A stretch of 35,631 nucleotides of DNA, taken from the NCBI GenBank assembly GCA_030147635.1, contig JASBUZ010000006.1, positions 1 to 35,631 on the forward strand, in the 5' to 3' direction. The DNA is from Gammaproteobacteria bacterium (GTDB lineage Bacteria > Pseudomonadota > Gammaproteobacteria > Legionellales > Legionellaceae). The notes beneath the pieces are model-generated. The model made no database searches and was not told the origin of the DNA. It was given only the letters and a program-made list of their open reading frames with translations. Made by a program: the position numbers and the translations under genes. Below, piece after piece: positions 8,212 through 15,754 of the stretch (positions within the stretch are counted from its first letter, which is position 1; each line of letters starts with the position of its first letter).

Positions 8212-8735
8212 CGCAAGTTTCAATCACTATCAAAAAATTAACTCAAGCAATGATTCCTGCTATTGTCGATGGCTTTCATGCAGCAAATTGGCCAAAGCTC
8301 GCTTCAACCTTTGAAACATACTTAGAAGAACAAGATAATGAACAACGTATCATTTGGGTTGCCTTTAGCAACAATGCTGTTGCAGGCTACATTACCTTAA
8401 ATTACGTCTCTCTTTATCCCCCCTTCCAAGAACAAAATATACCTGAAGTTATGGACTTTAATGTTCTGCCTGCATTTAGAAATCAAGGTATTGGAACAAC
8501 TTTATTGAAACTTGCGGAGCAAAAGGCCTTGGAAACGCACCATGCTGTAGGGCTTGGTGTTGGGCTTTATGCAGATTACGGGCAAGCATTGAAGCTTTAC
8601 ATTAAACATGGCTATCAACCAAATGGTTGTGGTGTAACTTATCACTATAAACCTGTAGCCCCAGGAGCAAATGTTTGTTTAGATGATGGCTTGGTACTAT
8701 GGTTTACAAAAAACTTAACCATTGCGCTTAATTAA
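8208..8735 (+). CDS. GNAT N-acetyltransferase
   Basis: A 175-residue single-domain GNAT. The acetyl-CoA-binding core is NVLPAFRNQGIGTTLLKLAEQKA (the R-x-x-G-I-G loop) around residues 85-106. GVGLYADYGQALKLYIKHGYQPNG follows as the C-terminal 'Y..hGF' region. Acetyl-CoA is the likely donor and the acceptor is unknown. It starts on ATGA overlapping the maf stop, so it belongs to the phnA-maf unit. It ends tail-to-tail with the MarR gene with a four-base overlap. It is one of several GNAT genes in this window. Confidence 0.85.
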   Translation: MTQVSITIKKLTQAMIPAIVDGFHAANWPKLASTFETYLEEQDNEQRIIWVAFSNNAVAGYITLNYVSLYPPFQEQNIPEVMDFNVLPAFRNQGIGTTLLKLAEQKALETHHAVGLGVGLYADYGQALKLYIKHGYQPNGCGVTYHYKPVAPGANVCLDDGLVLWFTKNLTIALN

Positions 8736-9148
8736 ATTTTATTCTCTAAATTATCGACAAGCCTTAACAAATAACTTTGTAATTCATCTTGCTCTGCTTT
8801 AGAAAATGATGTTAACAACGTGTCATTCAACTCATTCGAAGCACTCAATACATCCTCCTCACATGCACGTCCTTTCTCTGTCAAATAAATCTCAAAAGCG
8901 CGCCTATCGGAAGGGCTAGGTCTACGTTCAATTAAGCCATCACGTGCCATCCTATCCAGCGTTCTTACAATCGTAGAGTGATCCATCCCTACTGTTTGTT
9001 GTAGCTGTGTTTGTGTCTGGCCGTCCTTCTCAAAAAGCGCCAACAAAAAATAAGTATATCCATGCGTGATATCGTATGGTTTCAACAAAATATTGGCTTG
9101 CTTTTCCAACAACCTTGATATTTTCTTAATTAAAGTTGAATTTTGCAT
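8732..9148 (-). CDS. MarR-family transcriptional regulator
   Basis: A 138-residue winged-helix regulator. The recognition region has GQTQTQLQQTVGMDHSTIVRTLDRM, and the wing carries DGLIERRPSPSDRRAFEIYLTEKG, the DxRxxxxxLT signature of MarR proteins. The start at 9148 is chosen because GTGAGGTG lies just upstream; an in-frame extension to 9235 does not look like protein. It is divergent from the PLP-enzyme gene, with about 130 bases between the starts, so it could control that gene and itself. MarR proteins usually dimerise and release DNA on binding small phenolic or oxidising ligands; the ligand here is unknown. Confidence 0.9.
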   Translation of the reverse strand: MQNSTLIKKISRLLEKQANILLKPYDITHGYTYFLLALFEKDGQTQTQLQQTVGMDHSTIVRTLDRMARDGLIERRPSPSDRRAFEIYLTEKGRACEEDVLSASNELNDTLLTSFSKAEQDELQSYLLRLVDNLENKI

Positions 9149-9276
9149 CAACACCTCACATTTTATGTGCCTTGCCACATATTGGCATAACATGATATAA
9201 TCACCTAAAATATTATGAACTAAACGATGAGTCAATTAAATTCATCTAGTTTGAAGTATGATTTGGAGCTCAGCCT

Positions 9277-10179
9277 ATGGAACCATTGCACATTGAAACA
9301 CCGCTATTACAATCCGAGCGCCTTAACAACCAATTCAAAAAACAAATTTATTTCAAACTGGAAGCATTACAACCCAGCGGCTCATTCAAATTACGTGGTA
9401 TAGGACATTTATGCCAGAAATTTCATGCACAAGGTGCAACCTCATTTGTAGCTTCATCTGGTGGCAATGCAGGGGTTGCCGTCGCTTATGCCGGTATGAA
9501 ATTAAATTGTCCAACGACTATTTTTATCCCTAAAAGTAGTCATCAGTGCTATCTTGATGCCATCAAATCTTATGGTGCAAAGCTCGTTATTGCTGGTAAT
9601 ACAGCAGAAGAAGCAGGCCAAGCTGCCACAGCATTTGCAAAAGAAAATCACAGCTCCTACATTCACCCCTATGACCATCCAGATATTTGGCATGGGCATT
9701 CAACCATGATTGATGAAATTGCAAAACAATCTGTCAGACCAGATGCCGTGATTATTTCAGTTGGCGGTGGTGGGCTCGCTTGTGGTGTTTTAGAAGGCAT
9801 GCATCGTCATGGCTGGACTGGTGTCCCCTTCTTTGCAATTGAAACAGAAGGCGCTGATGTTTTCGCGCAGTCAGTGAAAGCCAAACAACCTGTCATACTG
9901 ACCAAAATTACAAGTCTCGCCACAAGTTTGGGGGCAAGCTATGTGACACCCAAACTTTTAGAATGGGCAGAAAAACACCCTATTCATAATATCGTGGTGA
10001 ATGATAAGACAGCTGAATCTGGTAGCCGTGCCTTTGCAAAGGACATGCGCGTACTGGTTGAACTGGCGAGTGGTGCCTCATTATCGCTGATATACGATGA
10101 CCATCCTTTAATAAAAGATTACCAAAACATACTTGTCATCGTATGTGGCGGAATCAATATCTCACACTTTCATTTGTAA
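9277..10179 (+). CDS. PLP-dependent serine/threonine dehydratase-like enzyme
   Basis: A 300-residue fold-type II PLP enzyme. PSGSFKLRG near residue 30 carries the Schiff-base Lys, SSGGNAGVA around residue 67 holds the phosphate/substrate loop, and VGGGGLACG around residue 162 is the glycine-rich PLP phosphate loop. It most resembles L-serine dehydratase/threonine deaminase enzymes, which convert Ser to pyruvate or Thr to 2-oxobutyrate with ammonia release. It has no ACT regulatory domain and is short, like eukaryotic SDS enzymes. GGAG lies about ten bases before the ATG. It is followed 11 bases later by the AlaX gene, so they probably form an operon. A cysteine synthase-like or racemase activity cannot be excluded. 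Confidence 0.8.
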   Translation: MEPLHIETPLLQSERLNNQFKKQIYFKLEALQPSGSFKLRGIGHLCQKFHAQGATSFVASSGGNAGVAVAYAGMKLNCPTTIFIPKSSHQCYLDAIKSYGAKLVIAGNTAEEAGQAATAFAKENHSSYIHPYDHPDIWHGHSTMIDEIAKQSVRPDAVIISVGGGGLACGVLEGMHRHGWTGVPFFAIETEGADVFAQSVKAKQPVILTKITSLATSLGASYVTPKLLEWAEKHPIHNIVVNDKTAESGSRAFAKDMRVLVELASGASLSLIYDDHPLIKDYQNILVIVCGGINISHFHL

Positions 10180-10190
10180 CTGAGGTTGAT

Positions 10191-10934
10191 ATGACCAAAC
10201 CAACAGAATTACGTTATCTACAAGATATGTCGCAACTCACGTGTGATGCGAGCATACTCGATATCATTCATGAAAACGAGCGAGACACCATTATCTTAGA
10301 TCAAACTGTTTTCTACCCTCAAGGTGGCGGACAGCCCTATGATATTGGAGAGATTACATCTCAATCAGCTACGTTCAAAGTAGAAGAAGTTAGAATGATA
10401 GACGGCATTGTGAAACATATCGGTACCATCACGAATGGGAAATTCACAAAAAACGATCGCGTTTTCTGCAAGGTAGATGAAGCACGTCGCCTATTAAACA
10501 GCAGACTGCACGCCGCAGGCCATCTCATTGATATGGCGGTACATCAGCTAAAACTGAACTGGACGCCTCAAAAAGGCCATCATTTCCCCAAAGGGGCTTA
10601 TGTTGAGTATCATGGAGACTTCGACGCATCAAATAAAGAGAAGATACAAAAGCAACTTGAAGCACAGTGTAATCAACTGATTCAAGCCGGCAGCAAAACC
10701 CACATTCGTTTTGTGACTCCTAATGAGTTAAAACATTACTGCCACTTTATGCCCGATTATGTAAGCCAGGACAAACCTGTGCGTTTAATCTTTTTTGGCA
10801 ACGACTTCGCCATTCCCTGTGGTGGTACACACGTGGATGATATCGCAATCATTCAGACGATAACGATTCGTAAAATAAAAACGGAAAAAGGCAATATCCG
10901 CGTCAGTTATGATATTCTACAAGATATTCCATAA
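10191..10934 (+). CDS. alaX: Alanyl-tRNA editing protein AlaX
   Basis: A free-standing editing domain of 247 residues related to the second half of alanyl-tRNA synthetase. It hydrolyses mischarged Ser- or Gly-tRNA(Ala). It has an N-terminal barrel with FYPQGGGQPYD and the zinc site HAAGH in SRLHAAGHLID. The CGGTHVDD motif near residue 210 supplies the remaining ligands. The ATG at 10191 is preferred because GAGG lies just upstream; the open frame extends 16 codons earlier into the PLP gene. Placement directly after a serine/threonine dehydratase-like enzyme is functionally suggestive, since both would lower the harm from excess serine. Confidence 0.9.
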   Translation: MTKPTELRYLQDMSQLTCDASILDIIHENERDTIILDQTVFYPQGGGQPYDIGEITSQSATFKVEEVRMIDGIVKHIGTITNGKFTKNDRVFCKVDEARRLLNSRLHAAGHLIDMAVHQLKLNWTPQKGHHFPKGAYVEYHGDFDASNKEKIQKQLEAQCNQLIQAGSKTHIRFVTPNELKHYCHFMPDYVSQDKPVRLIFFGNDFAIPCGGTHVDDIAIIQTITIRKIKTEKGNIRVSYDILQDIP

Positions 10935-10958
10935 CAGTTATTTATATGTAAGTTGCTT

Positions 10959-12080
10959 ATGCCCTACTCCATACGATTAGAACTCAATCCAAAACCTGAG
11001 GACATTCAAATCATTGGCAATGGCATTATGCAATTCGCAAAACAGCGCACAAAGCATAAACCGATGGAATTTTTTGCTGTTTTTGTTCGCGATAGCAACC
11101 AAACTATTTTAGGGGGATGTAATGGAAGTACGCTATATGGCTGCCTATACATCGATCAACTATGGGTGGATGAATCGTTACGTCACAAAGGTTATGGCCG
11201 TCAACTAATCGAAAAAGCATTAACTTTCGGCATCAACAAAGAATGTTCATTTGCAACTGTAAATACGATGGACTGGGAAGCGCTCGAATTTTATCAAAAA
11301 TTAGGGTTTGTCATTGAGTTTCAACGCACGGGCTTCAATCATAACTCTATATTTTACTTTTTGCGTAAACCACTAGCAGTGCATTCAAGCGAAACAACTC
11401 GGCTCTCAGAAAACACAGCTTTTCCTTGGAAAAAAGATAAGCTACTTTGCGACATCGTTGATGAATTGAAAAATATTCACCAGTGTCACACAATCTTGTT
11501 ATATGGCTCAAGAGCTCGTGGTGACTTTACACCTAGCAGCGATTATGACATTGCTGGCATTTCCAGTAATCTCTCAGAAAAGTTGTGGCTTGCACGTTTT
11601 GATGAAAACCACCAAGTATTTTGCGACGTCTTTGTTTATCCAGAAAATGAACTGCTTCACCCCAATGAATCGCATCTACAGATGAGTGACGGCGTTATTC
11701 TAATCGAAAAAAATCATTTTGGCACAGAGGTACTGAACAAATTAAAGGCTATACAACACACCTCTCCCGTACTAACAGATAATGAACTGCAAGGGCGCAA
11801 GGTTTGGTACAGAAAAATGCTAGCTCGCGCCAAAGTGGGCGATTTGGAAGGAAAATATCGACAAATATGGATGATTTATACCATTCTTGAGGATTATTTT
11901 GCATTTAAGCAACTACGATACGAAGGGCCTAAAAAAGCGTTTCAGTATCTATCAAAACATGATCCCGGCGTGTTAAGTTTGTTTGAGAAGGTACTCGCTG
12001 ATGCAAATGATATCCATGCATTAGAAATTCTCATACAAAACATATTAACTAACAAATGTACGGGGATTCATGACACCTAA
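10959..12080 (+). CDS. GNAT acetyltransferase fused to a nucleotidyltransferase
   Basis: A 373-residue two-part protein. Residues about 1-140 are a GNAT domain, with LWVDESLRHKGYGRQLIEKAL as the acetyl-CoA loop and ALEFYQKLGFV as the C-terminal motif. Residues about 160-265 are a polymerase-beta-like nucleotidyltransferase with LLYGSRARGDFTPSSDYDI (G-S-x(10-14)-D-x-D) and a third acidic position in VFCDVFVYP. The last 100 residues are helical and look HEPN-like (KVWYRKMLARAK, IWMIYTILEDYFAFKQL), though this is less certain. The family pattern suggests group transfer (acetyl plus nucleotidyl) onto small molecules such as aminoglycosides, or an MNT/HEPN-type activity. It overlaps the next GNAT gene by 11 bases. 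The ATG at 10959 follows a TTG that is also open. Confidence 0.75.
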   Translation: MPYSIRLELNPKPEDIQIIGNGIMQFAKQRTKHKPMEFFAVFVRDSNQTILGGCNGSTLYGCLYIDQLWVDESLRHKGYGRQLIEKALTFGINKECSFATVNTMDWEALEFYQKLGFVIEFQRTGFNHNSIFYFLRKPLAVHSSETTRLSENTAFPWKKDKLLCDIVDELKNIHQCHTILLYGSRARGDFTPSSDYDIAGISSNLSEKLWLARFDENHQVFCDVFVYPENELLHPNESHLQMSDGVILIEKNHFGTEVLNKLKAIQHTSPVLTDNELQGRKVWYRKMLARAKVGDLEGKYRQIWMIYTILEDYFAFKQLRYEGPKKAFQYLSKHDPGVLSLFEKVLADANDIHALEILIQNILTNKCTGIHDT

Positions 12081-12552
12081 TCAGTATACAATTCGCCATG
12101 CAAATGCGAATGATATTTCTTCCATGGTTGAATTATCAAAAGCAAAACGCCTTGCCTATGAAAAAGTACAACCACAATTTTGGCGTCATGCGGAGGATGC
12201 AGAACTTCAACAAACGCAATGGTTCCAGTCCCTCTTGAATAACCCTAACTATCTGCTAAAAGTTGCTACCAGAAATCAATCCATACAAGGATTCATCATT
12301 GGGCACTTGCGCCAAGCGCCTGAGGTATATAATCCTGGTGGTTTAACCCTAGAGGTAGATGATTTTTGTGTGTGCGACAACCTCTGGCATGAAATTGGCA
12401 CGATATTGCTCGATACACTGAAAGTAGAAGCCAAAAACAAAGGGGCAACACAAATACTCGTTGTCACTGGCGCACACGATGAAACAAAGCGACAGTTCTT
12501 AAAAAGTCAGGCATTGTCTATCGCATCGGAATGGTATGTGAGTCACCTATAA
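12070..12552 (+). CDS. GNAT N-acetyltransferase
   Basis: A 160-residue GNAT-like protein, divergent. It opens with YTIRHANANDISSMVELSKAKR, typical of GNAT N-termini. The core holds LTLEVDDFCVCDNLWHEIGTILLDTLKVEAKNKGA, where the usual RxxGxG loop is replaced by LWHEIGT, so acetyl-CoA binding may be altered. GGGGA precedes the ATG, which overlaps the upstream fusion gene by 11 bases and suggests translational coupling. It converges on the next gene with a six-base overlap. Confidence 0.7.
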   Translation: MTPNQYTIRHANANDISSMVELSKAKRLAYEKVQPQFWRHAEDAELQQTQWFQSLLNNPNYLLKVATRNQSIQGFIIGHLRQAPEVYNPGGLTLEVDDFCVCDNLWHEIGTILLDTLKVEAKNKGATQILVVTGAHDETKRQFLKSQALSIASEWYVSHL

Positions 12553-13014
12553 TTGAATTTGCATGACTGTTACGTCATGCTGTTTAAATTGATCGTTCCC
12601 TATGTCTTCCCATCCTAGACGCTGATAGTATTCAGGTAAAGTTCGATCAAAAGTAAACAAATAAAGCATAGGAAAGCCTTTTTCTTTAGCTGTCCGCCTT
12701 ACTGTATCGATTAACAACTTCGCAATACCCTGCCCTTGATATGCGCGACAGACAATGAGCGAACCAAGCCATGGTTCTAAATCCTCACGTATCCCATCAT
12801 TTTCACGCAATGAGCACATTCCTATTGGTACATTACCATCTAATGCAACAAAGGTTAACGGTAATTTTTCATCATTAAGATGTGTTCTAAACTTAGCTTC
12901 AACTTGTTCGATAGAGACATCTGGCACCCATAAACGACCAAGCAATTCGTGCCACATCCCAGCTAATGATGGAATTGCATCCGAGTGATTTTTTAATAGG
13001 TCTATTTTATACAT
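12547..13014 (-). CDS. GNAT N-acetyltransferase
   Basis: A 155-residue acetyltransferase with a clear acetyl-CoA site: WLGSLIVCRAYQGQGIAKLLIDT around residues 82-104, containing the Q-G-Q-G-I-A loop. LPEYYQRLGWEDIG near the C-terminus is the usual Y..LGF element. The sequence IGMCSLRENDGIREDLEPWLG resembles aminoglycoside 6'-type and related small-molecule GNATs, but the substrate is not determined. It is transcribed on the minus strand, convergent with the previous gene and divergent from the LuxR-type regulator at 13.1 kb. No clear ribosome site precedes its ATG. Confidence 0.85.
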   Translation of the reverse strand: MYKIDLLKNHSDAIPSLAGMWHELLGRLWVPDVSIEQVEAKFRTHLNDEKLPLTFVALDGNVPIGMCSLRENDGIREDLEPWLGSLIVCRAYQGQGIAKLLIDTVRRTAKEKGFPMLYLFTFDRTLPEYYQRLGWEDIGNDQFKQHDVTVMQIQL

Positions 13015-13148
13015 AGGATAATTTTTGAGGTAAGGTAGCCAATCTTACTGAATTTTTGTTAGAAAACCTATTGGCTCTCAGTTAAGTGTTTTGTTTTTAT
13101 ACAAAATAATGTAAAATATGTCATTGAATGCCTTTTATGGAACTCGAT

Positions 13149-13925
13149 ATGCATAGATCTTTATTAAGCCACCCTTCCATCGTCTATGAACAAGACATGA
13201 AAGATCTATGCGCGCCGCTTGCGCTATTTAATATCTCATCTTTTGCAAATGCACGCGTGAATCTCAAAGGAGAATTTTCAACCATTTGTAATCACCCTAC
13301 TTTTCTTACACATTACCTTGAACAGGGCTATCATCGTGCAGATGTTTCTGCCAAAGATGAGCCGATTGAAGTCGGTGATTATCTCATGTGGGATATGCTT
13401 GACTGTCATGGGAAAACAGCAAATATGCTGTCAGATGCAGCAGCGTTTAACTACCGCCATATCTTCACGATTGTGAAAAAGCACGCGGAGTATATTGATT
13501 ACTACCATTTTGGCACACACCTAAATTTACCATCAATCAACCAATGGTATCTGAATAATTTAGATAAGCTGCAACTTTTCATTGATTACTTTAATGACAA
13601 ACTATCACAATCTAAAGCCTTGGCTATCGGACATCAAATTACGTTTCCTGTCCTTAGCCCTGAGTGCCAAATTTATGGAATTGAAAATAGGTCACATGAG
13701 GAGCAGCTATTTTTAAATCAAATTTCACCGGCTAGTGCTTTAAGTATCAGACAACATCAATGCATGGAGTTACTCATACAAGGTTACAGTGCCAAACAAA
13801 TAGCAACTCAATTGAACATTTCTCATCGCACCGCAGAAGATCATATCAATGTGTTAAAAGGTAAACTACAAGCTAAAAACAAAGCTGAATTAATATTTAA
13901 ATTTTTGAATAACAAAAAAGCATAA
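13149..13925 (+). CDS. LuxR-type transcriptional regulator with an N-terminal sensor domain
   Basis: A regulator of about 258 residues. The C-terminal 60 residues are a LuxR/GerE helix-turn-helix: LSIRQHQCMELLIQGYSAKQ, IATQLNISHRTAEDHINVLK. The N-terminal 190 residues form a sensor domain of the same type as those in the proteins near 28.8, 33.2 and 34.6 kb. They share a block like NYRHIFTIVKKHAEYIDYYHF. I choose ATG 13149 because GGAAC lies shortly upstream; ATGs at 13128 and 13137 are in frame and possible. It stands alone and could control the divergent GNAT gene or the membrane-protein cluster downstream. The ligand is unknown; acyl-homoserine lactone sensing cannot be concluded from the sequence. 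Confidence 0.82.
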   Translation: MHRSLLSHPSIVYEQDMKDLCAPLALFNISSFANARVNLKGEFSTICNHPTFLTHYLEQGYHRADVSAKDEPIEVGDYLMWDMLDCHGKTANMLSDAAAFNYRHIFTIVKKHAEYIDYYHFGTHLNLPSINQWYLNNLDKLQLFIDYFNDKLSQSKALAIGHQITFPVLSPECQIYGIENRSHEEQLFLNQISPASALSIRQHQCMELLIQGYSAKQIATQLNISHRTAEDHINVLKGKLQAKNKAELIFKFLNNKKA

Positions 13926-13942
13926 AATAATCAAAAATTCTC

Positions 13943-13971
13943 TTGACTGATTATATTTATTCCTACATGAT
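13943..13971 (+). promoter_or_regulatory. Candidate promoter for the membrane/coiled-coil cluster
   Basis: TTGACT (13943-13948) and CATGAT (13966-13971) are separated by 17 bases in an AT-rich stretch between the LuxR gene and the first small ORF. The -35 is good and the -10 is weak, which would suit a regulated promoter. The remaining bases to 14049 show no other clear structure. Confidence 0.35.
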
Positions 13972-14049
13972 AAAGATAGGTTACATATAAGGGCTCGAAG
14001 GATCTTGACCTGTTAACCGCATCCAACTTAAACATAAGGAAACGTGGTC

Positions 14050-14121
14050 ATGAATCATTCTATATCTCATCAATTTTTCTCTGTCATTTCATTCAACGCA
14101 GCTCATAACGTCAAAATCTAA
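14050..14121 (+). CDS. Small ORF, 23 residues, possible leader or microprotein
   Basis: ATG at 14050 opens a 23-codon frame beginning MNHSISHQFFSVISF and ending at TAA 14119-14121. AAGGA lies about nine bases upstream, a good ribosome site. It precedes the first cluster gene by 44 bases. A second ORF of exactly the same length, with a similar upstream sequence (AACCGCA then AAGGA), sits inside the cluster at 15683. It could be a leader peptide or a short membrane-associated peptide, since its middle is hydrophobic. Nothing confirms expression. Confidence 0.35.
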   Translation: MNHSISHQFFSVISFNAAHNVKI

Positions 14122-14165
14122 TTTTTGTCACGTTTACATCGCGATTTGTTTTATCGAGGTGAACT

Positions 14166-15026
14166 ATGAGAGAGCAAAAAGTCAATGAATTGATAGAATT
14201 AGCATTTGAGGCATACGCGGCAAATGAATCTGCCGATAAATATGCGTGTAATGCCGCATGCAAAGCTGCATCCGAAGCGGCCAAAAGACACAGTGAGGAA
14301 TGTGCTGATGCAGCGGCTTTGCTCAGCGCACACGATTTTCTAAAATCTTCAAGTGAAACTGTCACATTTGCGGCAAATATTGCTGACGCATCTAACGTTA
14401 AGATGGCATATGACAGGAATCTCAAAGCAGCACGCGTTACTTTTAGCCGACGAAGAACAGCCATCACAGCCAGCGTGGTGTCTTCTTTTGCAGACATTAC
14501 GCATGAAACTAATCATCATATCAGTACAGCAGATGATCAAATAAGCTCAATTTATCAACGTGATTTTTCTAGAGACACAACAGGGAATCAAAAAGCTAAA
14601 AGAGCATCCGCTTACGTCTATGCTCATACGTATGCAACAGCACGCAATGCCTACGTTATTGCTTCCTTTAAAGCAAATAAACTACAAGACCCCGTGTCTC
14701 GAGAAAAAGCATTTAAAGCATGCCTCACAGAACGACTGAAAAGCGATCTGATGTACGACCAGATTCAGCCTAGTTTATTTCTTAACATCATGTGTAGTAC
14801 CACAGTTGCTGTGATTGCAGGCATCCTCATTTTGGGTGGTACCGCTGTCATTTTGTGTGCAGTTTATGGCGTAGCAAGTATCCCCTTTTCCATCGGCATT
14901 GCAGCCGGTAGTGCATCAGCCGTTACAGGAGTAGGTCTAATCGCCGGAGGATTTTTTGCCAAAAAAGAGTATCAAAGAATAGAAGAGGCTAACGAACGAA
15001 TCGAGGAAACCAATGCTATTTTTTAA
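14166..15026 (+). CDS. Alanine-rich helical protein with a C-terminal membrane hairpin, function unknown
   Basis: I do not recognise this 286-residue protein. The first 200 residues are strongly helical and rich in Ala, Ser and charged residues, with many AxxA repeats (CNAACKAASEAAKRHSEE). Residues about 204-266 contain two hydrophobic segments (VAVIAGILILGGTAVILCA and the Gly/Ala-rich part ending GVGLIAGGFFAKK) that could form a membrane hairpin. The acidic tail IEEANERIEETNAIF resembles an E-block of the kind reported in Dot/Icm substrates, which is suggestive only. GAGGTG lies just before the ATG. It is the first of four genes encoding membrane or coiled-coil proteins. An effector or membrane-organising role is an inference. 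Confidence 0.72.
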   Translation: MREQKVNELIELAFEAYAANESADKYACNAACKAASEAAKRHSEECADAAALLSAHDFLKSSSETVTFAANIADASNVKMAYDRNLKAARVTFSRRRTAITASVVSSFADITHETNHHISTADDQISSIYQRDFSRDTTGNQKAKRASAYVYAHTYATARNAYVIASFKANKLQDPVSREKAFKACLTERLKSDLMYDQIQPSLFLNIMCSTTVAVIAGILILGGTAVILCAVYGVASIPFSIGIAAGSASAVTGVGLIAGGFFAKKEYQRIEEANERIEETNAIF

Positions 15027-15054
15027 TTTTTTGTTCAAACAATGGAGACATTAT

Positions 15055-15624
15055 ATGCGACGCAATCCAGCCCAAGCACAATACGTCGGTGATATTCAAG
15101 AAGTCATATACGGCTCAGTCGATCAAACCGTTAAATGTGTCACCTACTGCTTATCCTATTGTTGCGCTGGTTTTTTTTACAAAAAACCACAACCGAGATT
15201 ACTTCCCAATCAGGATGTATCTCAGAAACTTAAAGAATGCATAGCACTCATCGAGTCACAGAATAACGATATGTTAGCCATAGAAGAAGCACTAAAAACT
15301 TGTCGCGTGGATGTCAATACCTCATATGCAGAAGCAAAAGCTATTTTAACTGCGTATCAGGCTCAATATATGATTCAACAATCTCCTGAGGCATATGACA
15401 GAAACGTTGAGCAGCGAATCAATATGCTCAATACATTAAGCGAATTACTTGATACTTACCCAAAATTAGAACCAGAAGATGAGTCATCACTAGATAGGCT
15501 AAATGTTTTTTATAACGAACGAGATGAACATCATCAAAACGTTATGAAGCTGGTTGAGATTTATTTACCAGAAACTTATGCCGCTTTAAAAGAAGCGCAG
15601 CCAACGTTAAAAATGTCATCTTAG
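15055..15624 (+). CDS. Small helical protein with a Cys-rich hydrophobic patch, function unknown
   Basis: This 189-residue protein begins MRRNPAQAQYVGDIQEVIYG. It has a short Cys-rich hydrophobic patch (CVTYCLSYCCAGFFYKK, residues about 24-40) that could insert in or associate with a membrane, or be lipid-modified. The rest is helical and acidic, with a heptad-like run from residue 55 (CIALIESQNNDMLAIEEALK). The start at 15055 is preferred because GGAGA lies six bases upstream; the frame is open to 15013, which overlaps the previous gene. No known family was recognised. A hairpin and the second 23-codon ORF separate it from the next gene. Confidence 0.68.
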   Translation: MRRNPAQAQYVGDIQEVIYGSVDQTVKCVTYCLSYCCAGFFYKKPQPRLLPNQDVSQKLKECIALIESQNNDMLAIEEALKTCRVDVNTSYAEAKAILTAYQAQYMIQQSPEAYDRNVEQRINMLNTLSELLDTYPKLEPEDESSLDRLNVFYNERDEHHQNVMKLVEIYLPETYAALKEAQPTLKMSS

Positions 15625-15633
15625 GCGTTTCAA

Positions 15634-15655
15634 TCGCTTCAAAGGAATGAAGCGA
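15634..15655 (+). repeat. Perfect 8-bp stem-loop between cluster genes
   Basis: TCGCTTCA and TGAAGCGA pair around the six-base loop AAGGAA. The hairpin lies ten bases after the stop of the 189-residue gene. No T run follows, so it is not a standard terminator. It may stabilise the upstream mRNA end or modulate expression of the genes downstream. Confidence 0.5.
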
Positions 15656-15682
15656 CAACCGCAAGTCACTAAGGATAACCGT

Positions 15683-15754
15683 ATGAATAACCTTTATTCG
15701 ATCACGTCTTTAAAAATCAACCCAACATTTACATTCTGGCTAAGGGGAACATAA
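15683..15754 (+). CDS. Second 23-residue small ORF, stop overlapping the next start
   Basis: ATG at 15683, preceded by AAGGA about seven bases upstream, opens a 23-codon frame starting MNNLYSITSLKINPTFTFW. It ends in TAA at 15752-15754, so the stop and the next gene's ATG overlap by one base (TAATG). That arrangement strongly suggests translational coupling to the coiled-coil gene. It matches the other small ORF in this cluster in length, start context and the upstream AACCGCA element, although the peptides are not clearly similar. Confidence 0.45.
   Translation: MNNLYSITSLKINPTFTFWLRGT

Noticed and set aside
14111-14497. 128-residue antisense frame opposite the 286-residue gene
   Set aside because: It is a mirror of the Ala-rich coding strand with a low-complexity Ala/Ser translation and no ribosome site; the plus strand gives the coherent protein.
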